Assembly: GCA_002837415.1 (NCBI GenBank)
Contig: PJCV01000002.1
Span: 186,001 to 250,000, forward strand
DNA from: Actinomycetales bacterium SN12
Lineage (GTDB): Bacteria > Actinomycetota > Actinomycetes > Actinomycetales > Microbacteriaceae
Direction: 5' to 3'
DNA: 64,000 bases
Below the pieces are notes generated by a model. That model had not been told where the DNA came from and did no database searches. It saw nothing but the letters and a program-made list of their open reading frames with translations. The position numbers and the translations under genes were made by a program. This document shows, piece by piece, positions 1 through 7,387 of the stretch. The first letter of the stretch is position 1, and every line of letters starts with the position of its first letter.

Positions 1-1003
1 CGGTCGCGTCGACCTCGATGTCGTGGGCGCCCGCACCCATCCCGGTCAGGGAGACCTCGGTGGGGGTGGCCGCGGTGAGTTCGACCGCGTACTCGTCGGA
101 GCCCACGGTGCCGTCGGCTCCGCGCACGCGCACCGTCGCCGTGGCATCCTCCCGCGGTGCGAGAAGGCGAAGCACGATGCCGGTGGAGTCATCGCCCTCG
201 GAGATGGGCTGCGAGTGCGCGCCGAGCAGACGCAGGCTCCGTTGCGCGCCGCCGAGGCCGTCCTGCACGTCGACGCCGACCGCCTCGAGCGTGCGCACAT
301 GCGCCGACTGGAGTACCGCGCGCACCGGCGCGCCGGCGGCGACAACCTCGATGACCGGACGCGGCTCCGCGCCGGCGACGGATGCCAGGGTCAGAGTGAG
401 CTGCGTCTTCGGCGGCACGATCTTGGTCGTGGTCCTGCGCTGCGCGCCGTAGACGTTGAGCTCGACGGTCGAGGGAACGTCGGCGGGGTTGGACAGCAGG
501 ATCACATCCGAGGATCCCGTCGACCCGTCGCCGCCGACCAGCCAGGAGCGCATCCCGGCCTCCCGGCAGGGGGCGGCCGCGTATCCGCGCAGATCCTCGT
601 CATCGAGAGTCACCGATTCCGACGCGGAGATCAGCGGCGCGGTGCGGCCGGCGACCGCGGCGGTGATGCTCTGGGCACCCTCCCCGCCGAGCACGCCCGG
701 CATCGCCAGGTCGGTCGTGGTCGTCTCGTGGTCGCGGGCGTCGACGCGCAGGGTGGGTGCGGCTGCCGAGACGAGCAGATCCGCCTGGCTCGAGTCGCGC
801 CCCAGAGCCCGGAATGCGCCGTTGCAGACGATCGTCGCGTCTCCAGGAACCGGGGTCACGGTCGTCGCAGCCGGCTTGTTCTGCACATCCGGCCAGGGTG
901 CGGCGACGGCCGCCCCGACTCCGAGCACGCACGCGGCGGCGACGGCTGCCCCGGTCGCGATGCGGGCGCCGGTGGCCGCGAGGCGGAGGGTGCGCTGCTT
1001 CAT
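1..1003 (-). CDS. DUF5719 family protein, C-terminus cut by window edge
   Basis: The minus-strand frame starting with ATG at 1003 stays open to base 1, giving 334 codons of a partial protein. It begins with a short basic stretch and a hydrophobic Ala/Val-rich segment (about residues 10-36), which reads as a signal peptide or membrane anchor. The rest is a beta-rich, extracytoplasmic-looking domain of the DUF5719 type, rich in Val/Thr and acidic residues. Its start overlaps the stop of the upstream membrane glycosyltransferase by 4 bases (ATGA), so the two are probably translationally coupled. The order WhiB2, large GT2 membrane protein, DUF5719 protein is, from memory, conserved in many actinobacteria and suggests an envelope role. 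No catalytic motif is visible and the molecular function is unknown. Family assignment rests on residue pattern and neighbourhood. Confidence 0.75.
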   Translation of the reverse strand, partial: MKQRTLRLAATGARIATGAAVAAACVLGVGAAVAAPWPDVQNKPAATTVTPVPGDATIVCNGAFRALGRDSSQADLLVSAAAPTLRVDARDHETTTTDLAMPGVLGGEGAQSITAAVAGRTAPLISASESVTLDDEDLRGYAAAPCREAGMRSWLVGGDGSTGSSDVILLSNPADVPSTVELNVYGAQRRTTTKIVPPKTQLTLTLASVAGAEPRPVIEVVAAGAPVRAVLQSAHVRTLEAVGVDVQDGLGGAQRSLRLLGAHSQPISEGDDSTGIVLRLLAPREDATATVRVRGADGTVGSDEYAVELTAATPTEVSLTGMGAGAHDIEVDAT

Positions 1004-4000
1004 CGGCTGTTCTCCTCGACGACGGGATGCGGCGGTGCGGGGGCTGCCGAGGGCAGGGTGCCCTGCGCGGGGTCGGCATACTGTGCCCCGTCGGGACCCT
1101 GGGCCGGGTCGGGACCCTGGGCCGGGTCGGGATCCTGTGCCGGGTCGGGACCCTGTGCCGGGTCGGGAGCCTGCCCGTCGGCGGATGCCACGGCGATCTC
1201 AGCCGTGCGCAGGTCGGCGTCATCATGCGGCCGCCGCGACGCGATCGGCTCGTCGAGCGAGCGCCCCACGACGCGGGAGCGGGCGCGAGCCGCTCGACGC
1301 GACGCCCGCGTCGGGATCGACAGCAGCACGGCGGCGAGCACCACGATGAGCTGGCCCAGCCCGATGACATTGCCGAGGGCGCGCTCTGCGTGCGAGGGCT
1401 GCGCGCGCTCTGCGGGCGGAGTCGCCGTCTGCCACAGCCTCCCGTTGGGGGTCTCGCCCGCCTTCACGAAACCGGCGCGCTGGTCGATCGCGGTGATCGC
1501 CGCCTCGCTCATGCGGCGAGCCTGATCGCTCTGCGCGGGAAGCGACGAGAGCAGCACGAAGCCGATGCCCCGGTCGGTGAGTGCGGCCGCCGCGTCGAAG
1601 TCGCGCGCCGAGAGCAGGTCGACGGCGTCTTCGGCGAGGCCGTCGTCGTGCACCTGCGTCGCCGTGGTGAGCATCGTGGTCTGGGCGCTCAGCGTCGCGC
1701 TCGGGCCCCAGACCAGCTGGGTGGCGAGGGAGCCGTCGTCGAGCGGGGTCATGACCAGGGTGCCGCTGTCGGCATCGTCTGAGGCGTGCGCCGCGACGAG
1801 TGCCGGCAGCGTGCTGGTGGCGCCGTTGCGGATCTGCGCCTCGCCGAGGTTCACGGCCAGCAGCCCTGGCACCGCGCAGACGAGCACGCCGGCGCCGGTG
1901 ATGAGCGCCGCTGCGGATCGCAGAGCCGGCACCGCGACGACCGTGTCGAGGGTGACCAGAGCCGCGCCGACCGCACCGAGCCATGCGAGACTCAGTCCGG
2001 TGCCGGGCCAGATCGCGACGGCCTCCCCCTGCACGAACGACACCTGGATGCCGACCGCGACCATCGCGGTGATCAGCCCGGTCACGGCGGTCGCCAGCAG
2101 CGCGAAGCCGGCCCGCCAGCGGGGCGAGAGCGCCGAGGTCAGCGCGAGGACGGCCAAGGGCACGAGCAGCAGGGCGACGAAGGGCGCGAAGCTGCCGCCG
2201 AGCAGCCACTCCCAGCCGCCGACATCGGGAGCCGGGAACCCCTGTGCGATGAGCAGTCGCCCGGCGGCGTCCGAGGCGGCCTGGGCGAGAGGCGCGACAG
2301 CACCCGGATCGGCGAGCAGCGCCCACGGGTCGCCGTGCCGCAGCTGCCAGTAGACCAGCGGCGTGAACAGTGCGGCCGCGGGGATCAGCAGCCAGAAGAC
2401 GCGCACAGCACCGCGCACCCGACCGGCGGCGAGCATCGCCACCAGCGACAGAGCCCAGAGGGCGACGAAAGCAGGCGCGAGCGACGGCGCGCAGGCGAGG
2501 GATGCCGCAGTGAGCAGGGAGGCTGCTCCGGCTGCACCCCAGGATCGGTGCGCGACCGCCGCGGAGTGGAACAGCCACGGCAGCAGCAGGTGCAGCAGCA
2601 CCGCGGCCGGCCGACCCTGCACGAGGGCTGCGAGGAATGTGGGGGCCAGGGCCCACAGCACGCCGCCGAGGATCCGGAGTCCCGACCTGTCGGTGACCCT
2701 CGTCGCGGCGAACCATCCGCCGAGCACGGCGAGCGGCAGGGCACCCAGCCACAGCAGCACGACCGCGAAGGACGGCGATCCAGGCCAGAGCGTGCCGAGC
2801 ACCGCCAGCACTGCGGCGAACGGGTCGGCGGGGCCGACGATGCCAGGGCCGAGGTCACGCAGCCCCCACCCGGCGTCATTCCAGAGGTCGGCGACGCCCT
2901 GCTGCATGGGCAGCAGCTCGCCGCCGCCGATGCTGGGCCAGGCCAGCAGAGGGAAGAACGCCGCGACGCCGACGACGAGCGCCGCGAGCACAGCCCACGC
3001 GCCGCCGCCGCTGAAGAAGTGCAGCTCGCTGACTGCGCCGCGCTCGCTGCCGTGCCCGTCGTCGAGGCGGTGCCGCAGCTGAGTGCGTGTCACGCGCAGG
3101 GGCGCGATACCGGCCCACGACGCGGTGCGGAACGAGCGGATGCCGGCTCGGGAGCGCGCCACCGCGGGCACGGCGAGCATGGATGCCAGTGCCGCACCCC
3201 ACTCGGGGGCGACCGCCCCCGGCCGCTTGCCGATCAGGTGGGCGATCGAGCGCCAGAGCGCCAACGGCAGCAGGCTCAGCCAGTGCAGTGGCACGGCGAA
3301 GGCGGGTGCGTAGGCGAGCCGTCGGTGCAGCTGCGCGCGGCGGCTCACCCAGGCGCGTGCCGCCTCTCGCTGCGGAGTCGCGGCGACGCCGTCGGGCCGC
3401 ACGCGGACCCGCGCCTTGGGCACGAGCACGATGCGAGCGCCGCCGAGTCGGGCGCGCACACCCAGGTCGAGCCCTTCGTCTGCGCCGCCCAGACCCGGGT
3501 CGGGCCGCAGCACCGTGGGCGCCGATCCGCGGATGAGCATGCCGCGCACGTCTGCACCCAGCGCATCCTCGGCGGAGTCGTGCTGACCCTGGTCGAGTTC
3601 GTCGGCTGCGAGTTCGACCGCGCGGCCGAACCGGCTCATGCTGACCCCCATCGAGACGATCTCGCGGTCGTCGTCGTGCCGCACGAGCTTGGGTGCGGCG
3701 AGAGCGGCCGACGGCGAGCGCTCGAGCGAACCGGCGAGAAGCTGAAGAGCCCTGCGGCGCGGTCGCGAGTCGTGGGTCAGCATCCACACCGAGCTGCCGC
3801 TCGCCACGCGCGGCTGGGCCAGCGCGACGGCCTCGGCGAAAGTGGTGGTCGCGCGCGCCTCGATGATCGCCTCGACGCTGTGCCCGATGCCTTCGATGTC
3901 ACGCACCTGCGCGCCGCTGCCGAGGACCACGACGGTGACGGCGTCGGGCGGCGTCGTCTGATCGCGGAGGGCTTCGAGGGTCTGGCTGAGCTGTGCTGCT

Positions 4001-4050
4001 GCGGAGTCGCCGGTGCGTGCGACGACGATGGCGTGTACTCGGGATGGCAT
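1000..4050 (-). CDS. Large membrane glycosyltransferase family 2 protein (1016 aa)
   Basis: The N-terminal ~250 residues form a GT2 fold: a beta-strand start, an acidic THDSRP metal-site region, and a GADEGLDLGVRARLGG segment like the usual acceptor-side motif. Residues ~260-870 hold a long series of hydrophobic helices, roughly a dozen membrane spans, with extracytoplasmic loops between them. The last ~140 residues are cytosolic and basic, then carry PDPAQG repeats. It probably transfers a sugar from an activated donor to a lipid-linked or wall acceptor; donor and product cannot be read from sequence. It lies 67 bases downstream of whiB2 and overlaps the DUF5719 gene. The ATG at 4050 follows a TAGGCT box by 9 bases, which fits a very short leader or leaderless start. 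A homologous unit next to whiB genes is known in other actinobacteria (recalled, not searched). Confidence 0.85.
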   Translation of the reverse strand: MPSRVHAIVVARTGDSAAAQLSQTLEALRDQTTPPDAVTVVVLGSGAQVRDIEGIGHSVEAIIEARATTTFAEAVALAQPRVASGSSVWMLTHDSRPRRRALQLLAGSLERSPSAALAAPKLVRHDDDREIVSMGVSMSRFGRAVELAADELDQGQHDSAEDALGADVRGMLIRGSAPTVLRPDPGLGGADEGLDLGVRARLGGARIVLVPKARVRVRPDGVAATPQREAARAWVSRRAQLHRRLAYAPAFAVPLHWLSLLPLALWRSIAHLIGKRPGAVAPEWGAALASMLAVPAVARSRAGIRSFRTASWAGIAPLRVTRTQLRHRLDDGHGSERGAVSELHFFSGGGAWAVLAALVVGVAAFFPLLAWPSIGGGELLPMQQGVADLWNDAGWGLRDLGPGIVGPADPFAAVLAVLGTLWPGSPSFAVVLLWLGALPLAVLGGWFAATRVTDRSGLRILGGVLWALAPTFLAALVQGRPAAVLLHLLLPWLFHSAAVAHRSWGAAGAASLLTAASLACAPSLAPAFVALWALSLVAMLAAGRVRGAVRVFWLLIPAAALFTPLVYWQLRHGDPWALLADPGAVAPLAQAASDAAGRLLIAQGFPAPDVGGWEWLLGGSFAPFVALLLVPLAVLALTSALSPRWRAGFALLATAVTGLITAMVAVGIQVSFVQGEAVAIWPGTGLSLAWLGAVGAALVTLDTVVAVPALRSAAALITGAGVLVCAVPGLLAVNLGEAQIRNGATSTLPALVAAHASDDADSGTLVMTPLDDGSLATQLVWGPSATLSAQTTMLTTATQVHDDGLAEDAVDLLSARDFDAAAALTDRGIGFVLLSSLPAQSDQARRMSEAAITAIDQRAGFVKAGETPNGRLWQTATPPAERAQPSHAERALGNVIGLGQLIVVLAAVLLSIPTRASRRAARARSRVVGRSLDEPIASRRPHDDADLRTAEIAVASADGQAPDPAQGPDPAQDPDPAQGPDPAQGPDGAQYADPAQGTLPSAAPAPPHPVVEENSR
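1057..1176 (-). repeat. 18-bp tandem repeats coding a PDPAQG tail
   Basis: Four clear 18-bp units run from 1093 to 1164 with at most two base differences. Decayed units lie on both sides (from about 1057 and to about 1176). In the gene on the minus strand they encode repeats of Pro-Asp-Pro-Ala-Gln-Gly near the C-terminus of the membrane glycosyltransferase. The unit length keeps the reading frame, so copy-number change would lengthen or shorten the tail without breaking the protein. Confidence 0.9.
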
Positions 4051-4059
4051 GGCAGATTC

Positions 4060-4065
4060 AGCCTA
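4060..4065 (-). promoter_or_regulatory. Candidate -10 box (TAGGCT) for the large glycosyltransferase
   Basis: TAGGCT on the minus strand ends 9 bases before the ATG at 4050. The hexamer matches the actinobacterial TANNNT -10 pattern, and the distance fits a leaderless or very short-leader transcript. No good -35 is visible. The gene could also be read from the whiB2 promoter. Confidence 0.45.
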
Positions 4066-4117
4066 GACAGGCATACGCGGGGCGCCGGTCATCGGACTCG
4101 GCGTGCCCGCGAAGCCG

Positions 4118-4435
4118 TCAGCTCGCGCGGCGCTTGAGCTTGCGGCGCTCGCGCTCGCTGAGACCGCCCCAGATGCCGAAGCGCTCGTCGTTGCTCAGTG
4201 CGTACTCGAGGCATTCGCCGCGCACGTCGCACGATGTGCAGATGCGCTTGGCGTCTCGCGTCGAGCCGCCCTTCTCGGGGAAGAACGCCTCGGGGTCGGT
4301 CTGCGCGCACAGCGCGTCGACCTGCCAGGCGAGCGCGCCGTCATCTTCGGCGTCAGCCCGGCGTACTCCGGGTACGCCGAGATTCACTGGATCGACGAAC
4401 CAATTCTCGGGAACGTCCGACCGGTAACCCGTCAT
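4118..4435 (-). CDS. whiB2: WhiB2/WhmD-type transcriptional regulator
   Basis: This 105-aa protein has the complete WhiB signature: four cysteines at residues 43, 66, 69 and 75 (C-x22-C-x2-C-x5-C) for a [4Fe-4S] cluster, the turn motif GIWGG at 87-91, and a basic C-terminal tail (ERRKLKRR) for DNA contact. The stretch around the first cysteine (ALCAQTDPEAFFPEKGGST) is very close to mycobacterial WhiB2/WhmD and Streptomyces WhiB, which act with the principal sigma factor on septation and sporulation genes. A start at 4435 gives a normal length and has a GGGAG ribosome site upstream. The gene has its own promoter at 4484-4512. The WhiB2 subtype is a judgement from the recalled sequence pattern; membership of the WhiB family is certain. 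Confidence 0.93.
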   Translation of the reverse strand: MTGYRSDVPENWFVDPVNLGVPGVRRADAEDDGALAWQVDALCAQTDPEAFFPEKGGSTRDAKRICTSCDVRGECLEYALSNDERFGIWGGLSERERRKLKRRAS

Positions 4436-4483
4436 CTCGATCTCCCAACCCTGCTTGTGCCCCCTCCGGGCCGTGCATCACTA

Positions 4484-4512
4484 ATTACACCCGTGTCATT
4501 CGCCCTGGTCAA
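4484..4512 (-). promoter_or_regulatory. Sigma-A-type promoter of whiB2
   Basis: On the minus strand a TTGACC -35 (4512-4507) and a TGTAAT -10 (4489-4484) are separated by exactly 17 bases. This is one of the best consensus promoters in the window. It predicts a start near 4477 and a leader of about 40 bases before the whiB2 ATG. The leader contains a GGAGGGGG run and a GGGAG Shine-Dalgarno. Confidence 0.75.
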
Positions 4513-4596
4513 GTCGCGGATGGTAAACCCTCAACGGGCCGTTTAAGGTTCATTCGACGTCCGTCGGCGTGTCGCGTGTGCTCGGAGCCGGCGCGA

Positions 4597-4602
4597 TAGC
4601 CT
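4597..4602 (+). promoter_or_regulatory. Leaderless-type -10 box (TAGCCT) for the first ligase-like gene
   Basis: TAGCCT ends 7 bases before the ATG at 4610, the spacing expected when transcription begins at the start codon. No Shine-Dalgarno precedes this ATG, which supports a leaderless start and this choice of start codon. Confidence 0.6.
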
Positions 4603-4609
4603 GAACCCG

Positions 4610-6025
4610 ATGGCCGTGTACAGCAAGCATCCCGTTGCCCGTCGCCCCGCGGCCCCGCCCCGCGAGACGACCGGGCATCTGATGGTGCGCGCATACAGCG
4701 TGCTGGCCCTCTTCTGCCTCTTCGCGCACACGGCGGTGTACAACACCTTCGGAGCGCTCGGCTCGGGCATTCTGCTGGTCGTCCTCACCGCCGGTGCCCT
4801 CGCCATCTGGGTGCCGGAGGTCGTCGCCCAGCGTCCCACCCGCTTCCCCTGGCGCCGGCTGCCGTGGGCGGCCCTCGCCTACGTGGCGCTCGCCCTGGCA
4901 TCCGCGCTGTGGTCGCGCTGGCCCGTGGCCACGCTGCTCACCTGGTCGCTCTTGGCCGCCATCACCGTGGCCGCGGTGCTCATCGCGACCACCCTCACCT
5001 GGAACGAGATCGCCCGGGCGATCTCCAGCGCGCTCAAGCTCATCCTGGGTCTGTCCCTGGCTATCGAGCTGTGGGTCGCACTCGTGCTGCGTCATCCCCT
5101 GCTGCCGAACTTCGTCAACCTGCCGGAGGGGAAGATCGACCCGCACCTCTACTGGGTGCGCGGCAACCTCTTCGACGATGGCCGCATCCAGGGCGTGGTG
5201 GGCAACGCGCACACCCTCGCGATGATGTGCCTGTTCGCGCTGATCGTCTTCGCGGTGCTGTACGCGACACAGGTGCGCAGGCGCAGCATGCTCATCTTCT
5301 GGGCCGTGCTGGCTGCCGTGCTGCTCGTCAAGGCCGCGTCGGCCACGGTCTACCTGAGCATCGCCGTCGTCGTGGCGGTGCTCGTCGCCGTGCTCGTGGT
5401 GCGCGCGGCATCGCCGCGACGACGCGGGCGGCTCTACCTCGTCTTCGCCGCAGTCGCCGTCGTCGGCATCGGCGGCGCGGTGCTGCTGCGCGACCGGCTC
5501 CTGTCGGCGCTCGGCAAGGGATCCGACCTCACCGGGCGCATCGAGATCTGGCAGGCGGTCTGGGAGCGTGCGATCACCCGGCCCGTGTTCGGCAACGGCT
5601 TCTCCTCCCCCTGGGTGCCCTGGGATCCCGCGTTCGATGGCTGGATTCTCAACCACGGCCTCAGCGTCTTCCACGCGCACGACATGTGGCTCGACGTGTT
5701 CCTGCAGCTCGGTGCCGTCGGCGTCGTCCTGATGGCGATCGCCTGGCTGGCGCTCGCGTGGCGGGCGTGGTTCTTCGCCGTCGACCGGCCGCGGTGGGAC
5801 TCGGATGCCCGCCGCCCCTACTCCCCCCTGTCGCTGCTGCCCGTGCTGTTCACCGCGGTGCTGCTCGTCGAGGGGCTCGCCGAGTCGGCGCCCATCATGC
5901 TCTGGGGCTGGCTGCTGCTGATCCTGCTCTCGTTCAAGATGAAGGCGGTGCCGCTCATCGGCGTCGGCGTCGGCGAGCGCACCCCGGTCATCTCGCACGG
6001 TCCCCAGTCGCGGCAGGTGCCATGA
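4610..6025 (+). CDS. O-antigen ligase/polymerase family membrane protein (Wzy/WaaL-like)
   Basis: This 471-aa protein has about ten to eleven hydrophobic helices and one large outer loop after the middle. The loop carries Gly/Pro/Trp-rich VFGNGFSSPW and then HAHDMWLDVFLQLGAVG, the pattern of the Wzy_C/O-antigen ligase domain where an Arg/His-rich loop handles the undecaprenyl-linked glycan. Arg residues of the loop (TGRIEIWQAVWERA) precede it, as in the family. It would polymerise or transfer a lipid-linked glycan on the outer membrane face. It overlaps the next gene, a paralogue, by 4 bases, so both are made together. Which glycan it handles is not shown; the galactofuranosyl genes downstream suggest the wall galactan or rhamnan. 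Confidence 0.85.
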   Translation: MAVYSKHPVARRPAAPPRETTGHLMVRAYSVLALFCLFAHTAVYNTFGALGSGILLVVLTAGALAIWVPEVVAQRPTRFPWRRLPWAALAYVALALASALWSRWPVATLLTWSLLAAITVAAVLIATTLTWNEIARAISSALKLILGLSLAIELWVALVLRHPLLPNFVNLPEGKIDPHLYWVRGNLFDDGRIQGVVGNAHTLAMMCLFALIVFAVLYATQVRRRSMLIFWAVLAAVLLVKAASATVYLSIAVVVAVLVAVLVVRAASPRRRGRLYLVFAAVAVVGIGGAVLLRDRLLSALGKGSDLTGRIEIWQAVWERAITRPVFGNGFSSPWVPWDPAFDGWILNHGLSVFHAHDMWLDVFLQLGAVGVVLMAIAWLALAWRAWFFAVDRPRWDSDARRPYSPLSLLPVLFTAVLLVEGLAESAPIMLWGWLLLILLSFKMKAVPLIGVGVGERTPVISHGPQSRQVP

Positions 6026-7329
6026 CCCCGCGGCGCCTCGTCGTCTCGCTGCTGGGTTCGGCGCTGTTCGCCCGCGCCTACACGCTGACCGCGCTCACCG
6101 CGGTCTTCTCGTCGTTCCTCATCGAGCGGATGATGTCGCCGGTGAGCCTGACCACGATCATCGGCGCCCTCGCGGTGATCGGCGTCGCGGTGCTGGCCGT
6201 CCGCAGGGACGAGCTCTCTCTGCTGCGCTTCGCCCCGACCTCGCTGCTCGGCTTCCTGCTGCTCGCGCTGCTGAGCGTGCTCTGGTCGTCTGACCGAGGC
6301 GGCACGGTCGCCGGCTGGTTCACCCTGCTCGGCTACGCCGTGATCGCCATCACCATCGGGCATGTGCGCGACACGCTGCAGACGGTGCGCGCCATCGGCG
6401 ACACGCTGCGCTGGCTGCTGACTCTGTCGCTCGCCCTCGAGATCATGTTCGGCATCCTGCTCGACACCCCTTTCCGACTGCTCCGCATCGAGGGCTCACT
6501 CGCGGTCGGCGGACCGATCCAGGGCATCTTCGGCACCCGCAACATGCTCGGCTTCATCGCGGTGATCGCGCTGATCACCTTCGTGATCGAATGGCGCACC
6601 CAGTCGATCGGCCGCGTCGCGGGCGTGCTGTCGGTCGCTCTCGGCGGCTCGCTGGCGCTGTTCTCGGCCTCGCCGACCGTCGTCGTTCTCGCGGCGACTG
6701 TCGGGGTGGCGACGGTGGCGCTGATGATCGTGCGTCACGCGCCCGAGCACCGGCGCGCCGCCGTGCAGGCGGTCCTCGGCGGGCTGGTGCTGGTGGCGCT
6801 CGTCGTCGCGTTCGCGCTGCGGCACCAGATCATTCGCCTTCTCGACGCCGGCTCCGACTTCTCGACCCGCGCCGACCTGTGGAACATGATGCTCGACTTC
6901 ATCGCCGAGCGCCCGATCACCGGATACGGCTGGTTCGGCCCCTGGCCGCGGGGCGAGTACCCGTTCACCTACATCAACTTCCTGCTTTCTGATCACCACC
7001 AGTCGGCGCTGAACGCGTACTTCGACACGCTGCTGCAGCTCGGCTGGGCCGGGCTCGCGCTCTTCGTAGTCCTCGGCGGGGTCGCACTGGTCCGCTCGTG
7101 GCTGGTGGCGAGCGTACGACGCTCAGTCGTGTACGCCTGGGCGCCGCTGGTGCTGGTCACCCTCGGGGTCGAGTCGATGTTCGAGAGCTTCACCCTCACC
7201 GCGACAGGCTGGCTGCTGCTCGTGCTCTGCGCCCTGCGGGCAGGGCAGACCAGGTCGTGGCGGGAGAGCATCGACGCCGCGCACACCGGTGCGATTCCGG
7301 CGCTGGGGCCGGAGCACGGTCCTCGCTGA
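6022..7329 (+). CDS. Second O-antigen ligase/polymerase family membrane protein
   Basis: ATG at 6022 overlaps the stop of the preceding paralogue (ATGA). The 435-aa protein has about ten membrane helices and the same outer-loop landmarks: STRADLWNMMLDF, ITGYGWFGPW, then SALNAYFDTLLQLGWAG, all typical of the Wzy_C/O-antigen ligase domain. The two proteins align in layout but differ clearly in sequence, so this is an old duplication or paired recruitment, not a recent copy. Having two adjacent members suggests either different acceptors or a polymerase plus a ligase. The longer reading frame that starts earlier would run through the neighbour and was not used. Confidence 0.85.
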   Translation: MTPRRLVVSLLGSALFARAYTLTALTAVFSSFLIERMMSPVSLTTIIGALAVIGVAVLAVRRDELSLLRFAPTSLLGFLLLALLSVLWSSDRGGTVAGWFTLLGYAVIAITIGHVRDTLQTVRAIGDTLRWLLTLSLALEIMFGILLDTPFRLLRIEGSLAVGGPIQGIFGTRNMLGFIAVIALITFVIEWRTQSIGRVAGVLSVALGGSLALFSASPTVVVLAATVGVATVALMIVRHAPEHRRAAVQAVLGGLVLVALVVAFALRHQIIRLLDAGSDFSTRADLWNMMLDFIAERPITGYGWFGPWPRGEYPFTYINFLLSDHHQSALNAYFDTLLQLGWAGLALFVVLGGVALVRSWLVASVRRSVVYAWAPLVLVTLGVESMFESFTLTATGWLLLVLCALRAGQTRSWRESIDAAHTGAIPALGPEHGPR

Positions 7330-7373
7330 GACGTCGAAGCCGGACGGTCACCGTGCTCTGAGGCCACGACCGG

Positions 7374-7379
7374 TAGGCT
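7374..7379 (+). promoter_or_regulatory. Leaderless-type -10 box (TAGGCT) for the GlfT2-like gene
   Basis: TAGGCT lies 8 bases before the GTG at 7388 in the 58-base gap after the ligase gene. It supports GTG 7388 as the real start over the upstream in-frame ATG at 7289, which would lie inside the preceding gene. Confidence 0.55.
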
Positions 7380-7387
7380 GTCTCCTC

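Noticed and set aside
1786..4137. 783-codon open frame on the plus strand
   Set aside because: It lies opposite the membrane glycosyltransferase; it is rich in Arg, Gly, His and Gln and lacks any domain, as expected for the complement of a GC-rich gene.
4550..5998. 482-codon open frame on the minus strand
   Set aside because: Shadow of the first ligase-like gene; the translation is a low-complexity charged string.
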